Below, one piece after another: positions 42,602 to 54,476 of a stretch of 64,000 nucleotides of DNA (position 1 is the stretch's first letter; each line of letters starts with the position of its first letter). Source of the stretch: Cinnamomum chago (taxonomy: Eukaryota > Streptophyta > Magnoliopsida > Laurales > Lauraceae); NCBI GenBank assembly GCA_038049695.1, contig CP142452.1:67709501-67773500 (forward strand), written 5' to 3'. Under the pieces are notes generated by a model, which was given only the letters and a program-made list of their open reading frames with translations, ran no database searches and was not told the origin of the DNA. Position numbers and translations under genes: made by a program.

Positions 42602-44261
42602 TGTTAGATTGTGTGGTCTCAATCCATCAGTTGATATAATAAATTGATTAATTTCTTTATTTATTAATAAAATCATGCTTTCCTTTCATGAGATGAATGG
42701 TGTTTTATTACTTAATGCAAATGACCAATACATATGACATAATGGTTCATGAGATGAACCGGGTCCCATTAGTATATTAAATGTGATATATGTATATGGA
42801 TGAGATCCACATACATGAGACACGTGTCACAAATCTTATACTTAAAAACATCTTCACAACCAGTGATGAGACTGTGCATCTCATCTGATAAGGTTGCAAC
42901 ACTTTGATCACTATGAGATAGTGTGATTTGTCTCGATCGTCAAAATGAAAGATTCTGGATCATAGTGTTGGTACATTGGATGTATTGAAGGATCATGAGA
43001 AACACCTTATGAAATACTGTCTCGATTTTAAGGTTTGCACTCATAATTCCCTAGCAATAGGCTCTCAATCTCGAGACATTGATGAACTCAAGTTTCTGTC
43101 TATTCATTTGCTTTGAGTCACCAATGAGTGAGGCCAACTGTAGGTCAACACCTCGGTGTCTTGGGTACGTGGTAGTAGGACTGTGGGAACATCCAATGGT
43201 CAAGATAGAATCTATCTATATTATCCCCTTGTGCCAATTAATGGATTTATCATTAGTAAGTGTGCACCCATCTCAATTAAGAGTTAATTGGATGATCACT
43301 GTGAATAATTGGGGCTAAAGGATAATAAGATGTGGATCTAGGATTGGATGTGACATATTTATTCCAATTGATCCATGGATAATGATAGAGGGGCCTACTT
43401 GTGGTAATTGGGAAGTTTAAAGTCTTCATTGTAATTTATTCCTAAGACTGAAGTGCAATTGCATTTATATAGTGGTGTTATTTGTAATTAATTGTGGACC
43501 GGATTGCACATGAGATGTGGGGTCGCATGTCCCAGTTGAAGCCAGTTTTCTTTGGAATCCCTAGTGGTCCCCACGCTAGCCCAAGATTGGATCATTACTA
43601 ATTCTACTTGAACTCCAAAAGAAAGAAATTAGAAAGTTACTATTTCTATTTGAAGTGAGACTTCTAATAGTGGTAATAGTAAGCTACTAATTAGTGTGGA
43701 AGTATGACTTCTAATACAATTAGTAAGAGAGAAAGAAAAGGAGTTTTGAGGGCTATATAAAGGGGAAGAATCCCCCTTGGACGTCCAATATAGTATCCCA
43801 CGCCCAGCCCCTTCTCTAGTGCAAGAGTTGCATAAATTTCATTCTCCTCTTTCTCTTCTAGTTCCTTGGAGTTTCTAGTAGGGTTTTCTCCTGGAGATCT
43901 CACCTATCTTCTTGAGAAAAGAGATTTGATAAGAGGGTCATAGCGTGGAAGATCAAAAGGTCTTGAAGATTCTTATTTGATACGTGAAAGAATTTCATCA
44001 TCAAAGAAAGACGCAACTTCTCTATTAGAGCACAACCGAGCTCCAAAGGTATAATCTACTTCCTTGCATGTTGTAGACTTTTATGGATGCTTGTTGGCTA
44101 CTGTTCTATCTTCTTGATAGGTTTAGTTACTGATCATGATGGGTGAGATTGAGGATATGGATCCTGAATTGGGTTCTATAGCCTTCTGGATACTTGATCC
44201 ATGAGTCAAGTGGGTCAAAAAGTTTTGAAAACCTATCCATGAGGCCCACTTATTTCCAACA
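42602..44261 (-). mobile_element. Solo LTR (copia-type), 1660 bases
   Basis: Begins TGTTAGATTG and ends TTTCCAACA, with perfect 5-bp target duplications ATAAT (42597-42601 and 44262-44266). A TATA-box-like GCTATATAAAGGGG lies near 43755 on the plus strand; the orientation is therefore probably plus despite the gene context being minus. No internal region or second LTR, so it is the product of LTR-LTR recombination. Confidence 0.9.
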
Positions 44262-44893
44262 ATAATAGTATCTTACAAGATTCTTTCCTACACCATAGGG
44301 CTGAAGGAAGAAATCTCTCAATATTTTAATGGTGGATAATTGTTTCAATTCCCAAGTTATATAAACAGCCCATTTTTAAAGACAAGAAAACTTTCTTAAA
44401 AATAAAAAATCTTATACTTTTTTGTACATCCAAAGAGAGGCCCTACTAGTTCAGATTCAGTCAGGCTTACTGTTCGAGAAATTCTACTGGTCAAAATTTT
44501 ACTAATCCATATGGGTTTTATTACTTCAAGAAATCTTACTGTTCGAAACAGATATCAAGGTATATCCATCTCAAAAAAATTTCTTTTTCTGTCCATTTCA
44601 ACAACTTGCTATTTTCTGACCTTAGTCAAGTAACCAAGACGAGTTTGAGTTTGATCTAATATTTGTTTAGATTCAATCAGTCTTGTGTGACTCATTTAAC
44701 TTGCTGATCACAAACTTTTTCGACTAGCCCTAACTCGCACAACTCGAATTTAATTTTATAACCATGCTTGAAATACTTGGCCCCCTTGGCCAACTGATTA
44801 TGGACAATGTGCAACCTAGAAATATAGTCTATACATAGTTATTTCATCTACTTTTCAAGTTTGTAGGTAAAGGAGGAGAAGGAAAAGTGCATA
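44262..44893 (-). other. Region where terpene synthase exon 5 would be expected
   Basis: Read on the minus strand, no segment resembles exon 5 of a terpene synthase, and no GT donor follows exon 4 at the expected place. Confidence 0.5.
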
Positions 44894-45115
44894 ATATCAA
44901 ACCTTTTGATTGCATCAGTAAATACTTTGAGGTCCTCAAATCTTCCGTCAACGTCGTCATCAATGATAGAAACAAGCTTAAACATTCTCAGAACTATGTT
45001 TCTACCTCGGGCATATTGTGGTTCAAAATAAAAACCCAACATCCAGTAGTAGCCTTCCACCAATCGATCTCTTGCAAAAGGATACTTAGCTGCAAGGCCT
45101 ATGTCCTTCCACCAC
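44894..45115 (-). CDS. Terpene synthase exon 4 (altered DDxxD)
   Basis: Acceptor CTGTAG|GTGGTGG at 45115. Reads WWKDIGLAAKYPFARDRLVE, GYYWMLGFYFEPQYARGR and LVSIIDDDVDGRFEDLKVFT. Family members have SIIDDxYDxYGTxEEL. Here the two residues after DD are gone and YGT reads DGR, leaving DD-DVDGR. By chance DDDVD still spells a DDxxD string, but the spacing to the following helix is two residues short. After FD the usual donor is replaced by TATGCAC, with no GT. Confidence 0.92.
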
Positions 45116-45715
45116 CTACAGGAGATAAAATCATAAGCCACAATATATATTATAGGACTGAACAATTTGTGTTGTCCACGAGTAACAATTGGATGAATCA
45201 GACTCAAATATATCAAGCCCATGAAAATAGTATATAGGAGTTTTTATCCATGCCATCTCTGAAAGCATAACCGCCTGAATTAAGGGCATAGACCGAAATT
45301 TCCATAAGCAGACCCAACTTAGATTGACCATTTATGCATCTCTTATCATGCACACTCAAGTGTAACAATTGGGGCCCCACCACTCAAGAGGAATGTGGGG
45401 GATCCAAAGATCTTGATGGGCCCTACCTTTACATAAAACTTCAAGCTCATCAGATCATCATATCCCCTTGATCTGTGGCCCACAAATTTAATGTATTTAT
45501 ATAAAAATAAAAAATAAACCCTTGATCCAATGATCTTAGTCCATTTGGATCAATATAAGAAGAAAATGGAATCAGTGACATTTAGGGGTGTGTTTGAGTG
45601 TAGTCCATTTGGACTGGTGATCAAGTGGACCCCACTAGGCGGTGTGCGCGGAAGCTCCCAACACGAGGTGTGTAACTCAAGATTTGTTTGTATAATATTG
45701 TGCTTGTGTGTGAAT

Positions 45716-45718
<3 letters not shown>

Positions 45719-45757
<39 letters not shown>

Positions 45758-45885
45758 GCTCTCACCTTACTATAAGAGATACAGTGGAGCCCTCACATCC
45801 ATATCCAATGCCAACGACTTAAATGTGAGGGTCGCCGCCCCTATCTATTACCTTACTATGAGATGTACTCTCACAGGAGCACCTC

Positions 45886-45928
<43 letters not shown>
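45719..45928. mobile_element. TA-flanked MITE, single-length copy (45753-45887)
   Basis: 135 bases, with GAAATGCTCTCACCTTACTA at one end and the inverted GATGTACTCTCACAGGAGCA at the other. It lies between (TA)n runs at 45719-45750 and 45889-45928. Same family as the palindromic dimers at 6521-6823 and 60248-60551. It sits in intron 3 of the terpene synthase. Confidence 0.8.
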
Positions 45929-45929
<1 letters not shown>

Positions 45930-46362
45930 GCACATATACACACGCTAGTGCACATGGTATGCCACAACATGATCTTTTGCACACCCTAGTTTTCATCATG
46001 AACTGTCCTTTATGGTTTGCAAAAATCCAGGTGGGCCCTAACAAGTTAGATCATATACTGCACCATCTCGCTAGACCCTATTTAGAGAGAGACAGACGAA
46101 CATGAATATATACAACTACACAAGTTTGTGGCCCCAAAATTCAAATCTATAAAGATTTTATAGGGCCAATTTTAGGGGTATCCTTTGTCCATGCATAAAC
46201 CTATCCAGTGGGCCCCAACAACAACAATTTGTTTAGTAATCACATGATCATTACATGCAGCCTTATCTGATCCATCAAGTAATTGCCTTTTAAGCTAGTT
46301 GTATATAATATGTAGAATAAAGTGATGTGTCATTCATATTAGGTCTAGTGTGTTATACTTGC

Positions 46363-46738
46363 CTTGTTAGCTCCTTTAGCTCTTTTCGATGCATTGACTG
46401 TATCAAATTGAAATCCAACTTTGCAAGCTCTAGGATAACATCATTTTGTTGCTTATCATGTTGCTGGAAGAGTGAGATGTAAAATCTTGCATCCAGCCTA
46501 GCAAAGCGCTTACGCATAGGTAGCTGAAGAGCATGACCTACTTGTGCTGCTAGATGACCATCAAGATGGGTCATGAGAGACGTAAGTTGTCCTTTTGTGA
46601 AAGAGGTGGCCTCATCCAATGTATCTTCTCCATGTGTGCCATAAAATGCCGCTTCGTAGAGACTTAATAGGCCCTCCACATCACTACATAAACCTTCCTT
46701 GAAGTTGCCTTCAATGTCTTTGAACGTGTTGAATACAT
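46363..46738 (-). CDS. Terpene synthase exon 3
   Basis: Acceptor GACAG|ATGTATTC at 46738 completes Asp with the last base of exon 2. Reads VFNTFKDIEGNFKEGL, EGLLSLYEAAFYGTHGED, LDEATSFTKGQLTS, ARLDARFYISLFQQHD and LELAKLDFNLIQSMHRKELK. The donor is AAG|GCAAGT at 46363/46362, a GC donor with otherwise perfect consensus. Length 376 fits the class. Confidence 0.94.
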
Positions 46739-49700
46739 CTGTCTCATAATCAAATAATTCATCATTTTAGTAACCCAGAACATTAATTTGTCTCAGTACT
46801 TCTTAACCGCTTTTTCCTTTTTCTTTTCTAAGTTTAAAGAGATAAGGATTTTGACGCCACAACCCCTCACTTCAACTCTTAGATATGTTCTTTATCCAGT
46901 GGAGTAAACATGCTTTGTGCATTAAAATCCATTTGAAAATTAATCTCTAAAGTAGTTATAAGTAAGAGGCGGGACAAGGCAACTGAAATCCAGATCCCTC
47001 GAGTCATAATCTATAAATATATTCCCGTGTCAAACTCGGGAAGTAAAAAAAGAAAAAAACTCTGTGAAACCTTCCTCGAATAGGAGCAGAATGGGATAGC
47101 AAGTGGCAACCCACCCTCATCTCTAACATGTTTCATATTATTTAGAGGGATTAAAAAGACGGAACGGGACTGTCATAGCATCATCGATAGAATAGAATGA
47201 CAACGCTTATGGGGTTGATTTTTATCTCAACTTTATTTCATCATGAGAACTTTCCTTGTTGTTAGGTTTATGTCTTGTATTCCGGATTGACCGGATTGCT
47301 TCATTGGTTTAATCAATGACCAGGTTCAGCGTTAGGGGTATTTTGGTCATTGTACTGGGGCTTCTTCTTATTTTTTTAGGCCAAGAAAGCAGAGATTATA
47401 TATTGATGTAATCAATAACCCTTGACTATGAGTGAGAGAGGTGGGAGCTCTATCTCCCGTGCTATCGGAGTTTTCCGAATGGGAGGGGAAGATGTGAGAG
47501 CAAGATTGAGACCTATGGTGAGAAAGTAGGCTAACTGTTAAAGGGTTTGGAATCCTTGTAACGAGTTGCTCAATTTCTTGCATAGTGAAATCCTCATAAC
47601 CCAAAGAAAGTAGGCAAGTTTGATATGCTCGCGGTTGATTGATCATACATGTTTTGCCCTAATTAATTCCCCAACACTGCTCTCTAGTCTTACTACTTTG
47701 CATAAGTGTGCCTCACAAGATTGTTCACAAATTTAAAATTTTTGAAGTGTTTAAAACTATTCCTTTATTCATAGTCTGTAATAAAGTTCCATGTCAATAA
47801 TAACAGCCCCTCGCACCTATTGCAATTGCACATTGTAACATTTTTATTTTTGGAACTCCATGGTAGCATCCCTCTACTAATATATCCTCAAGTTTCAATT
47901 TAAACGGAGTGAGTCCCATTGTACAACTGAGCACAACGATAGAAACCTACTCGGCGCTGACATGGCAATGTTGCTAACTTGGTATTAATCACATTTCCAT
48001 CATGGTTAACAATCATAGGTTGGGACCCCCTCCTTAGCAGAAACTTGAAGATATGTGATTGAAGGGGATGTGATTTATCTTGAATGGTCCAGATGATCTC
48101 CACGTGTGCCCGATGATGGAGTCCCAAAAATCTGTTACACGGATTTGTGTAATAGCTGCGACTGAGGATGGACTCAAATAATAGTTGTGAGTATAGAAAC
48201 ACGAGAATTTCAAGAGGAAGGGAGCATCTCATCTCAAACAGATACTCATGGATTGATCGTGTTGGGTATGTAGTTTCACAAGTAATGCCACTATCTAGCT
48301 CAACTTATCAAATATATCAAAAGTAAAAATAACTAAATAAATAAAAAACAATAGGTGCGAGTTGTGACAATAGAATGAGTACTTTAGTACCTTTTGACAT
48401 ATATCTTTTGAAAAAAAAAATTAAAAATTAAAACTAACGATAAAATGAGATAAGTTCCTAAAACATCACAGGGAGAATCATCCTAGGGCTGGGGATTGAA
48501 TGGTTTCCCTAAAAAGTTTTAGAAACCTTCAAGTTTTTTTAAAGATTGTGTCTTTGTTTACTTATGCCAACCCTCCCCAAAAATTAAGTATAATGGCTCC
48601 TTCAAGGAAAATGTATTGGTTTCGCCATTGCTGTTACAAGATTCATTTGCTGGTCTCACCATGCAATAATTTACAGTAGGATCTTGTTATGGATGTGTGC
48701 TCCGGTGGCGGAGGGCTTGGGGAACTCACAGCGAATCCTTAGATCTCTGGATGTCCTGGTAATAAATCAATGTCCCCATATCTCCCATAAATAAGCAATG
48801 CCGAGGAGTCACGACTTCATTAAAAGCTATCTCCGCCTAAGAGTCTCTCACATATATAACTTGTCTAGTGAGGAACAATGTTACGTGAGTTTGGTGCTAG
48901 TCCTAACTCTACCCTAAGAGTTAAATTCCAAACAAAACTCTATAGATTAATACTTACACTAGGAGATTACCTCGGCCCTTGGCCAATACCTTAACCCGAG
49001 GTGGGCCCATGCCGCAGGTGGGCAACACAATTCTTACTTGTATTGAATTGATAGTATTTTGCCTCCCTCTAAATATCTTAAAGGCTATGATTTGAGGAAT
49101 AGAGAATTTCACTATATAAATAATTATTTTTCGCATGGCTCATCTAACTCTATGGTAATTGGATGGGGATAAAACTCACTCAAAGCCCATGTCCGGGTGG
49201 TTCTCCACAAATTTGACCCACCCTCCTCTACTGGCTCTCTCTTGGATCTCAGCCCCCTTGGTGGAGTTACCCCAAAAAAATAAATGGAAAATCAAATCTT
49301 TTTACAAGAGACAAACGTGCCCCAAAAATTCCTGCATTGTAATCAATGTTTAAAACCTAAAAGCTCGAGCAAAGTAATTTGGACGAGTCAGACTCAATAC
49401 CCACTCGGTGAATTAGAAACCATTGTTTAAAAGCCGGACATAAGGTCATAGAGCCAAGTCTAGTGGGTCTCGTTGAGTACATTGTCCCCTCCTTAATTGC
49501 CTAGGCCAATGTCACACTAAATTGAATCAACTCGATAGGCAGAGGATTCTTTTTTTTTTTTGCCTAGCCAAGCGGGCTGGGACACATATTTGTACAAATA
49601 TCCGCTCCCATGAGAAGAGACTCCATCCTCAATCGAGCTAGGGCAAGCGTTGTTGAATTTTAGGGCACGACTTGCAACGGACATTGGAGATGATTCCTTA

Positions 49701-50020
49701 CCGGTTTTCCTCATAATCATGGAGGAATCCAGATTTGATAATCGTTCCCACTGTATAAGAAGATACCTCAAAATAGTCAAATGCCCTCACAGTCGAAGAG
49801 AAGCCGAGTCAGACCTCTCCCGATCGAATTCCAAAAATCTGAGCATACAGAGAAAAGGAGATGAACAGTGAATTATTGGTAACTTATTGGTTACTGACTG
49901 TTGCTTTGGATACCTTATGAGTCCAACAATCACAATCTAAATCGTTAATCATGTTAAAAGGTCCAAAACGGCTATGTTGTCAAATTCCAGCTATTATTAC
50001 CCTATAGATTTTGAGATATT

Positions 50021-50051
<31 letters not shown>

Positions 50052-50855
50052 TCCAGACAATTAACAATGAGATCTAGAACTTTTGGTCCCCTGTTGAAAA
50101 ATCCAAAATTTTTTAATCTTTTCAGAAGGCCTAAAATGGCTATGGAGTCAAATTTGGCATCTTGATTCATTATGAAGAGTGGAAAAATGGCAAAGTAGCC
50201 TTGACCGTTGACCATCCATAGTGAAAAGGGTCTCTGGTTTGCGCATGAACAATGTTTCAGGTGATCATACTGTGGTATTCAGTTTTTTATTTGGAAACCT
50301 ATCTTATGGTCCCACATTCACGATCCGAACCTTCCATCATGTTTAGAAGGTCCATAACAGCTGATAGATCAATTTCCAGCCAATGATTCCTCTTGTATTT
50401 TGAGATATTTACAAAAAGTCTACACCCTAAATTTGTTTTTTAGTTTTTATGGGGCCCATAATGAAATTACAATCCGTCCATCATCTCTACAAGGCTAAAA
50501 ATAACCAGTGACCAAAAATTTAGGGCTTGATTCCTTATAGACTGCGAAATCGTTATATAAAAAAAATAAAAAAATAAAAACTTGTGACCAATGGATATAG
50601 CATATGTAAATCTACAGCTTTTTGGTGTTTGCTAAACGTGGTGCGAGGTGAATCTTCTTTATTAGATATCTTAGTGAGGACTCCAATTCCCAAACGTGCC
50701 CTTAAAGTTATGGTGCAGACTCAACTAAGTTAGTGACTAACTGAATCGAGTCAATTTGCGAAGGAGTCATCAGGGGCACAAGATCAGGTGTGTGTTGTGG
50801 TGAGGGGAGGCACTTTGATGACCCCTTTCATGTTATATGAAATGGAGAAGTTTAC
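46739..50855 (-). other. Terpene synthase intron 2, 4.1 kb
   Basis: No other gene recognised. Contains (TA)n at 50025-50050 and unassigned ORFs such as 47900-48232 and 49517-49780, which match nothing known to me. Confidence 0.6.
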
Positions 50856-51111
50856 CGGAGGAGACATTATAGCCCTCTTGTCTTAGTAACCGGAATCGAA
50901 GAGCGACAATCTTTAGATCATCATAATCAACATTGGCATCATATATATGTTCTAACACATAGTTGATCTCCTTCTCAAAGTGATAGGCCACTCCAAGTCG
51001 TTGGATCTCATCAATCATGATCATTTCCTCAACTGTTCCCTTGGCCCTGATAAGCATCTTCTTCACTTCCTCCTTCAACTCTCCAACCCTTCTAGTCCAT
51101 GCATCTATTTT
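50856..51111 (-). CDS. Terpene synthase exon 2
   Basis: Acceptor GAACAG|AAAATAGATG at 51111 (weak pyrimidine tract) and donor CCTCCG|GTAAAC after 50856, phases 0 and 1. Reads KIDAWTRRVGELKEEVKKML, EEMIMIDEIQRLGVAYHFEK, EINYVLEHIYDAN and LRFRLLRQEGYNVSS. Strong match to the N-terminal alpha domain, all canonical residues present. Confidence 0.95.
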
Positions 51112-51408
51112 CTGTTCATATTCCATTGCAAATTATAAGAAATCGATTAGTAAAAAACAATTTCTAGATTAGATAGATAAGAAAAATAATGATGTGAAAA
51201 CATGTGGCTTTGGGGCTTATCACGGGGCCCGCTAAATGCCACGTTCTATCATGGTTTTCGGTGGGATATTGGGAATATCTCTTCCTAGATAGTGGTTAAG
51301 ATTTTGAGTAAGAACTTGCTGGCATGATAATAGCAGGTGTAAAGTGTTTTTATTTTTATTTTAATAACAGTGTAAGGTTAAGATGGCTAAATCCAAGGGT
51401 GACTACTT

Positions 51409-51847
51409 TTTTTCGCTGAAAGGTAAATTTGTATTAGGAAAAAGAGGGAACACGGCAAAAGCCCCCCAAAAACAAGGAAAGACCAGAAAGGGAAGGCTCA
51501 CAAAAAAGGCCAACCCATAATAACAAGACAACTAAAAATGAAAAAGGGAATATACAGAACAAAGGAGACAAAAACACAAAAAGGAAGACCACAGGAACAG
51601 CTGACGCTGCACACTACAGAAGGCTGCACTACAGCACAGGGAACCATCAAAAGACCACAGGAGAGCAGAATTTCTTGGCTCTGAGAACAAATCCTAGCAC
51701 TACAGCGCAGTACAACAAACCAGCTCTGCTCAGCAATGCTGCTCTACACTACATAGCACTGCAGGGCTACAGAACGCCACACTGCTCAAAAAACAGAGAA
51801 GAACACTACTGAACTTCTGGGAAGCAACAGAGCTCCACACTGCATAA
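51409..51847 (-). mobile_element. Truncated LINE 3' end in intron 1, with target duplication
   Basis: Starts with poly-T on the plus strand, then CGCTGAAAGGTAAATTTGTA, the same 3' end type as the LINE at 9177. Flanked by a 14-bp target duplication AAGGGTGACTACTT (51395-51408 and 51848-51861). About 440 bases, no coding frame. Orientation minus, the same as the gene. Confidence 0.88.
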
Positions 51848-52324
51848 AAGGGTGACTACTTAAAAGAAGGATATGATTCAGTTACATCAAGATATGGATC
51901 ATAGGATTTTAATCTCCTGCGTTCAATTCTTATCAGAACCATGGATTTGGACTGTTGTAGAGGTAGGACCACACTAGAAAATCACCTGCCGCAGATGCGG
52001 ATATATGGTTCTCATTAATTAGAACCATGCGCGAGAGAATCATTTCTATGCATCATATCTAAATAATTTAGAGAATCATTTCTATGCATCATATCCAAAT
52101 AATTCACTTTTATATGTAAAGTTCTAGGGTGGGTGTGTGCAACCCAAAATTCCATAGAAGCGGAAACACACTTTCCATTCTGTATGCCATAATAGAAACA
52201 AATATTGGAAGTGAGGATTGTATTTCATTGTGAGATAGGAAAACAGAGTCGGACGAGCTCCCCTAAAATTCATTTCTGCAGAAGAGAAAATGGTGGCATT
52301 ATACAAACAAACCCTTTATTTACA

Positions 52325-52400
52325 TATATATAGCTATAGTTCAACTGGTAAGAGGCGTGAGTATGTAAGTTAAAAGTGCTTGAGCTCGAGATCCCAATGC
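52325..52400 (+). mobile_element. tRNA-derived SINE-like fragment
   Basis: TAGTTCAACTGGTAAGAGG resembles a pol III A box, and about 40 bases on CTTGAGCTCGAGATCCC resembles a B box, as in plant SINEs. No cloverleaf could be drawn, so it is not a tRNA gene. In intron 1 of the terpene synthase. Confidence 0.4.
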
Positions 52401-52639
52401 AGAAACAAAATGATGGACCCTTAATATATGAGTTTAAATTGGCCTGGCCCTGCATTCTATAACTTGCCACGTGAAAGTCAAATGTGGTGGGCCTGATAAG
52501 CTTTATTAAACTCATCAAGCTTGATTGTGAGAGATCCTGCATTTCCATAACTTGCGCCATGCAAAAGTCAATTTATTTGGGACCTGTACCAGCTTTGTTA
52601 ATTATACAGACCTTCTTCCCATGGGGTCATAATCATATG

Positions 52640-53957
52640 CCAAATAATAATCTCATTTGTTATAGTACTTTGCCCTATTAATAATAGTAGCAACATTATC
52701 TACGCCCATTTTGTATCCCACTCGTTACATGAATGGATCATTTTTTATCCCCTTGAAAATGAAATCTACTTTTAACTCAATCGAAAATGGTTAGCAAGTG
52801 AACGGAAGTGCCCTCTTATGCTTTCGCCTTCGCCGCATATGGATATGGCCGTAAAATCAAAGCTTTTGGATGTGGTATGATGCAAATGCTTTTCTTAATT
52901 AAAAATATTTAAATATTAAAAAATTATGTTTTTAAGATTCTATTTGAAAGATTCCCTTGAACTTTGTGAAAAGTAAAAAAAAAAAAAACTCAAATTTTAA
53001 TATTCATTCTTGATCCCATCTCAAATGATGATAGATGCTAGTATTAAGTGTACGTGCCCCCAAATGAGGTCCCCACTTCCATAGATTTGCATAAAAGCAT
53101 CATCTTTCTTATCTATTTTATCTAATAAATATTTTTTGCTAACTAACCTTTTTTTTTATTGGCAACGCGATGTGAGCAGAAAATAGATGCATGCATAGAC
53201 AGAAAATTTCGTCCATCTTTTCCAAGAAAAAGTAAAAAAGCAACTTCCTTTCTCTACTAAAAAATGAAAAAAACTTCATTTTTCTATACAAAAGTAAAAA
53301 AGATTTCATACCAAACAACTAAAAATAAAATACCATCATAACCCTATTATATTTTATTCTCTCTTGATTTGATGCTTCATTGCACTTTCTTTTACATGTA
53401 AAATTGCCAAACGGGCCCTAGGATCTATTTGGGAACTTTCCATGTAGAATGGAGCGAAGTAAAGCTTCAAATAGTGAAATAATAAAATATAAGTGGGTTA
53501 TATGAAGATTCCGTGCACCTTTCCTTGATTCCTGACACTAATTTCCCACGGTGCCAAGGTACTTGCCCCAAAATTTTTAATTAGAGTGATATAAATCGTT
53601 GAATTGGTCAAATAGTAGAAAAAATGTGAAACTAAATAAAGTTAGAGTCCGGATCTAGTGAGGTTTTATCCGATGGTGACGTGGTGGACCAACCATGGTC
53701 CACCATAGTTGTCGTGGGTAAACCCCCTCAGAGGATCTCGATTCATAAAGTTAAAGCACTCTTTTGTTTTACATTAATCATAATAATTGTGTATTAATTC
53801 TAATGGAATAGAAGCTGGAAGCTATATCTTCACTATGAGGTCTATGATATGAATGGCATGGATCAAATAAAGATGAACATCACCATATTTGACTTGACAT
53901 GGAAGAGATTGCGATCGTGAGATCATTCTTCCAAACCAAGGATATGTGTGTTTTTAC
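52640..53957 (-). other. Terpene synthase intron 1, part shared with copy M
   Basis: 52640-53290 and 53656-53957 match 26769-27440 and 27455-27760. About 365 bases (53295-53655) are present only in copy B. No gene. Confidence 0.75.
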
Positions 53958-54101
53958 CTTGTGATCTTCACTGTAAGAAATGAAGAAATCTCCCCAAACA
54001 GAAGGATGAAACGGTGATGGACGGTTAGCACCATTTTTTTCTCTATTTAGAGGTGGGGGATGGACAGCAGAAGAAAGAGGAGAGGAACTTAGGGAAGCCA
54101 T
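53958..54101 (-). CDS. Terpene synthase exon 1 (copy B)
   Basis: ATG at 54101, 48 codons, AAG|GTAAAA donor at 53958/53957. The 48-codon exon sequence is identical to copy A at the protein level (FHPSVWGDFF...SEDHK). It is the only exon 1 in the window with exons 2-4 downstream in the same strand and compatible phase (0). Confidence 0.9.
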
Positions 54102-54172
54102 ACTTCTAGAAAGTCTTGTCTAAGAAAAATCTGTTTTGCAGTGTGTAGGAATCTAGGCATTGCACTAATGGC

Positions 54173-54180
54173 TATTTATA
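54173..54180 (-). promoter_or_regulatory. TATA box of terpene synthase copy B
   Basis: TATAAATA about 72 bases upstream of ATG 54101, in a leader nearly identical to copy A. Confidence 0.65.
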
Positions 54181-54476
54181 AGGCTGGAAAAAAAAGGGTT
54201 TAACAATGTGGAAAAAAAAGGTTTTAACACGCATGTATAATATAATGTACTACATTTAGCACGTAGGTTTAATAAATTTTACTAAAATATAGTGAATCAT
54301 AACTCCGGATATTTGGGTTAACCAAAAAGGTTCATTTCTTATTTTATATGGAGTGATGCTACCGAATCGAAGCAGATAGGTTTTGTACAAATTAAACAAA
54401 ATGTAGCTATTGGCTGATAGTTGCTTCTTTTAAAAGGCATATTTATTATAGTTTTATGAGAATTAAAAGTTCTAAA

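Larger units (their letters stand above)
44894..54101 (-). pseudogene. TPS-a-type terpene synthase, exons 1-4 only
   Basis: Exons at 53958-54101 (144), 50856-51111 (256), 46363-46738 (376) and 44894-45115 (222) give 998 coding bases without a stop. Intron phases 0, 1 and 2 are as in TPS-a genes. Class I terpene synthases cyclise prenyl diphosphates (FPP in most TPS-a) using Mg bound by DDxxD and NSE/DTE. The RDR motif is present (PFARDRLVE). The DDxxD region has lost two codons, exon 4 has no GT donor, and exons 5-7 with NSE/DTE were not found. The exon 3 donor is GC. Introns of 2.8, 4.1 and 1.2 kb hold LINE, SINE-like and MITE insertions. Probably a pseudogene or gene fragment. Confidence 0.85.

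Noticed and set aside
47368-49871. ORFs in terpene synthase intron 2
   Set aside because: Overlapping frames on both strands without recognisable domains. Treated as intron sequence.
52325-52400. Possible tRNA gene
   Set aside because: Only box A- and box B-like phrases are present. No acceptor stem or cloverleaf pairing. Better read as a SINE fragment.
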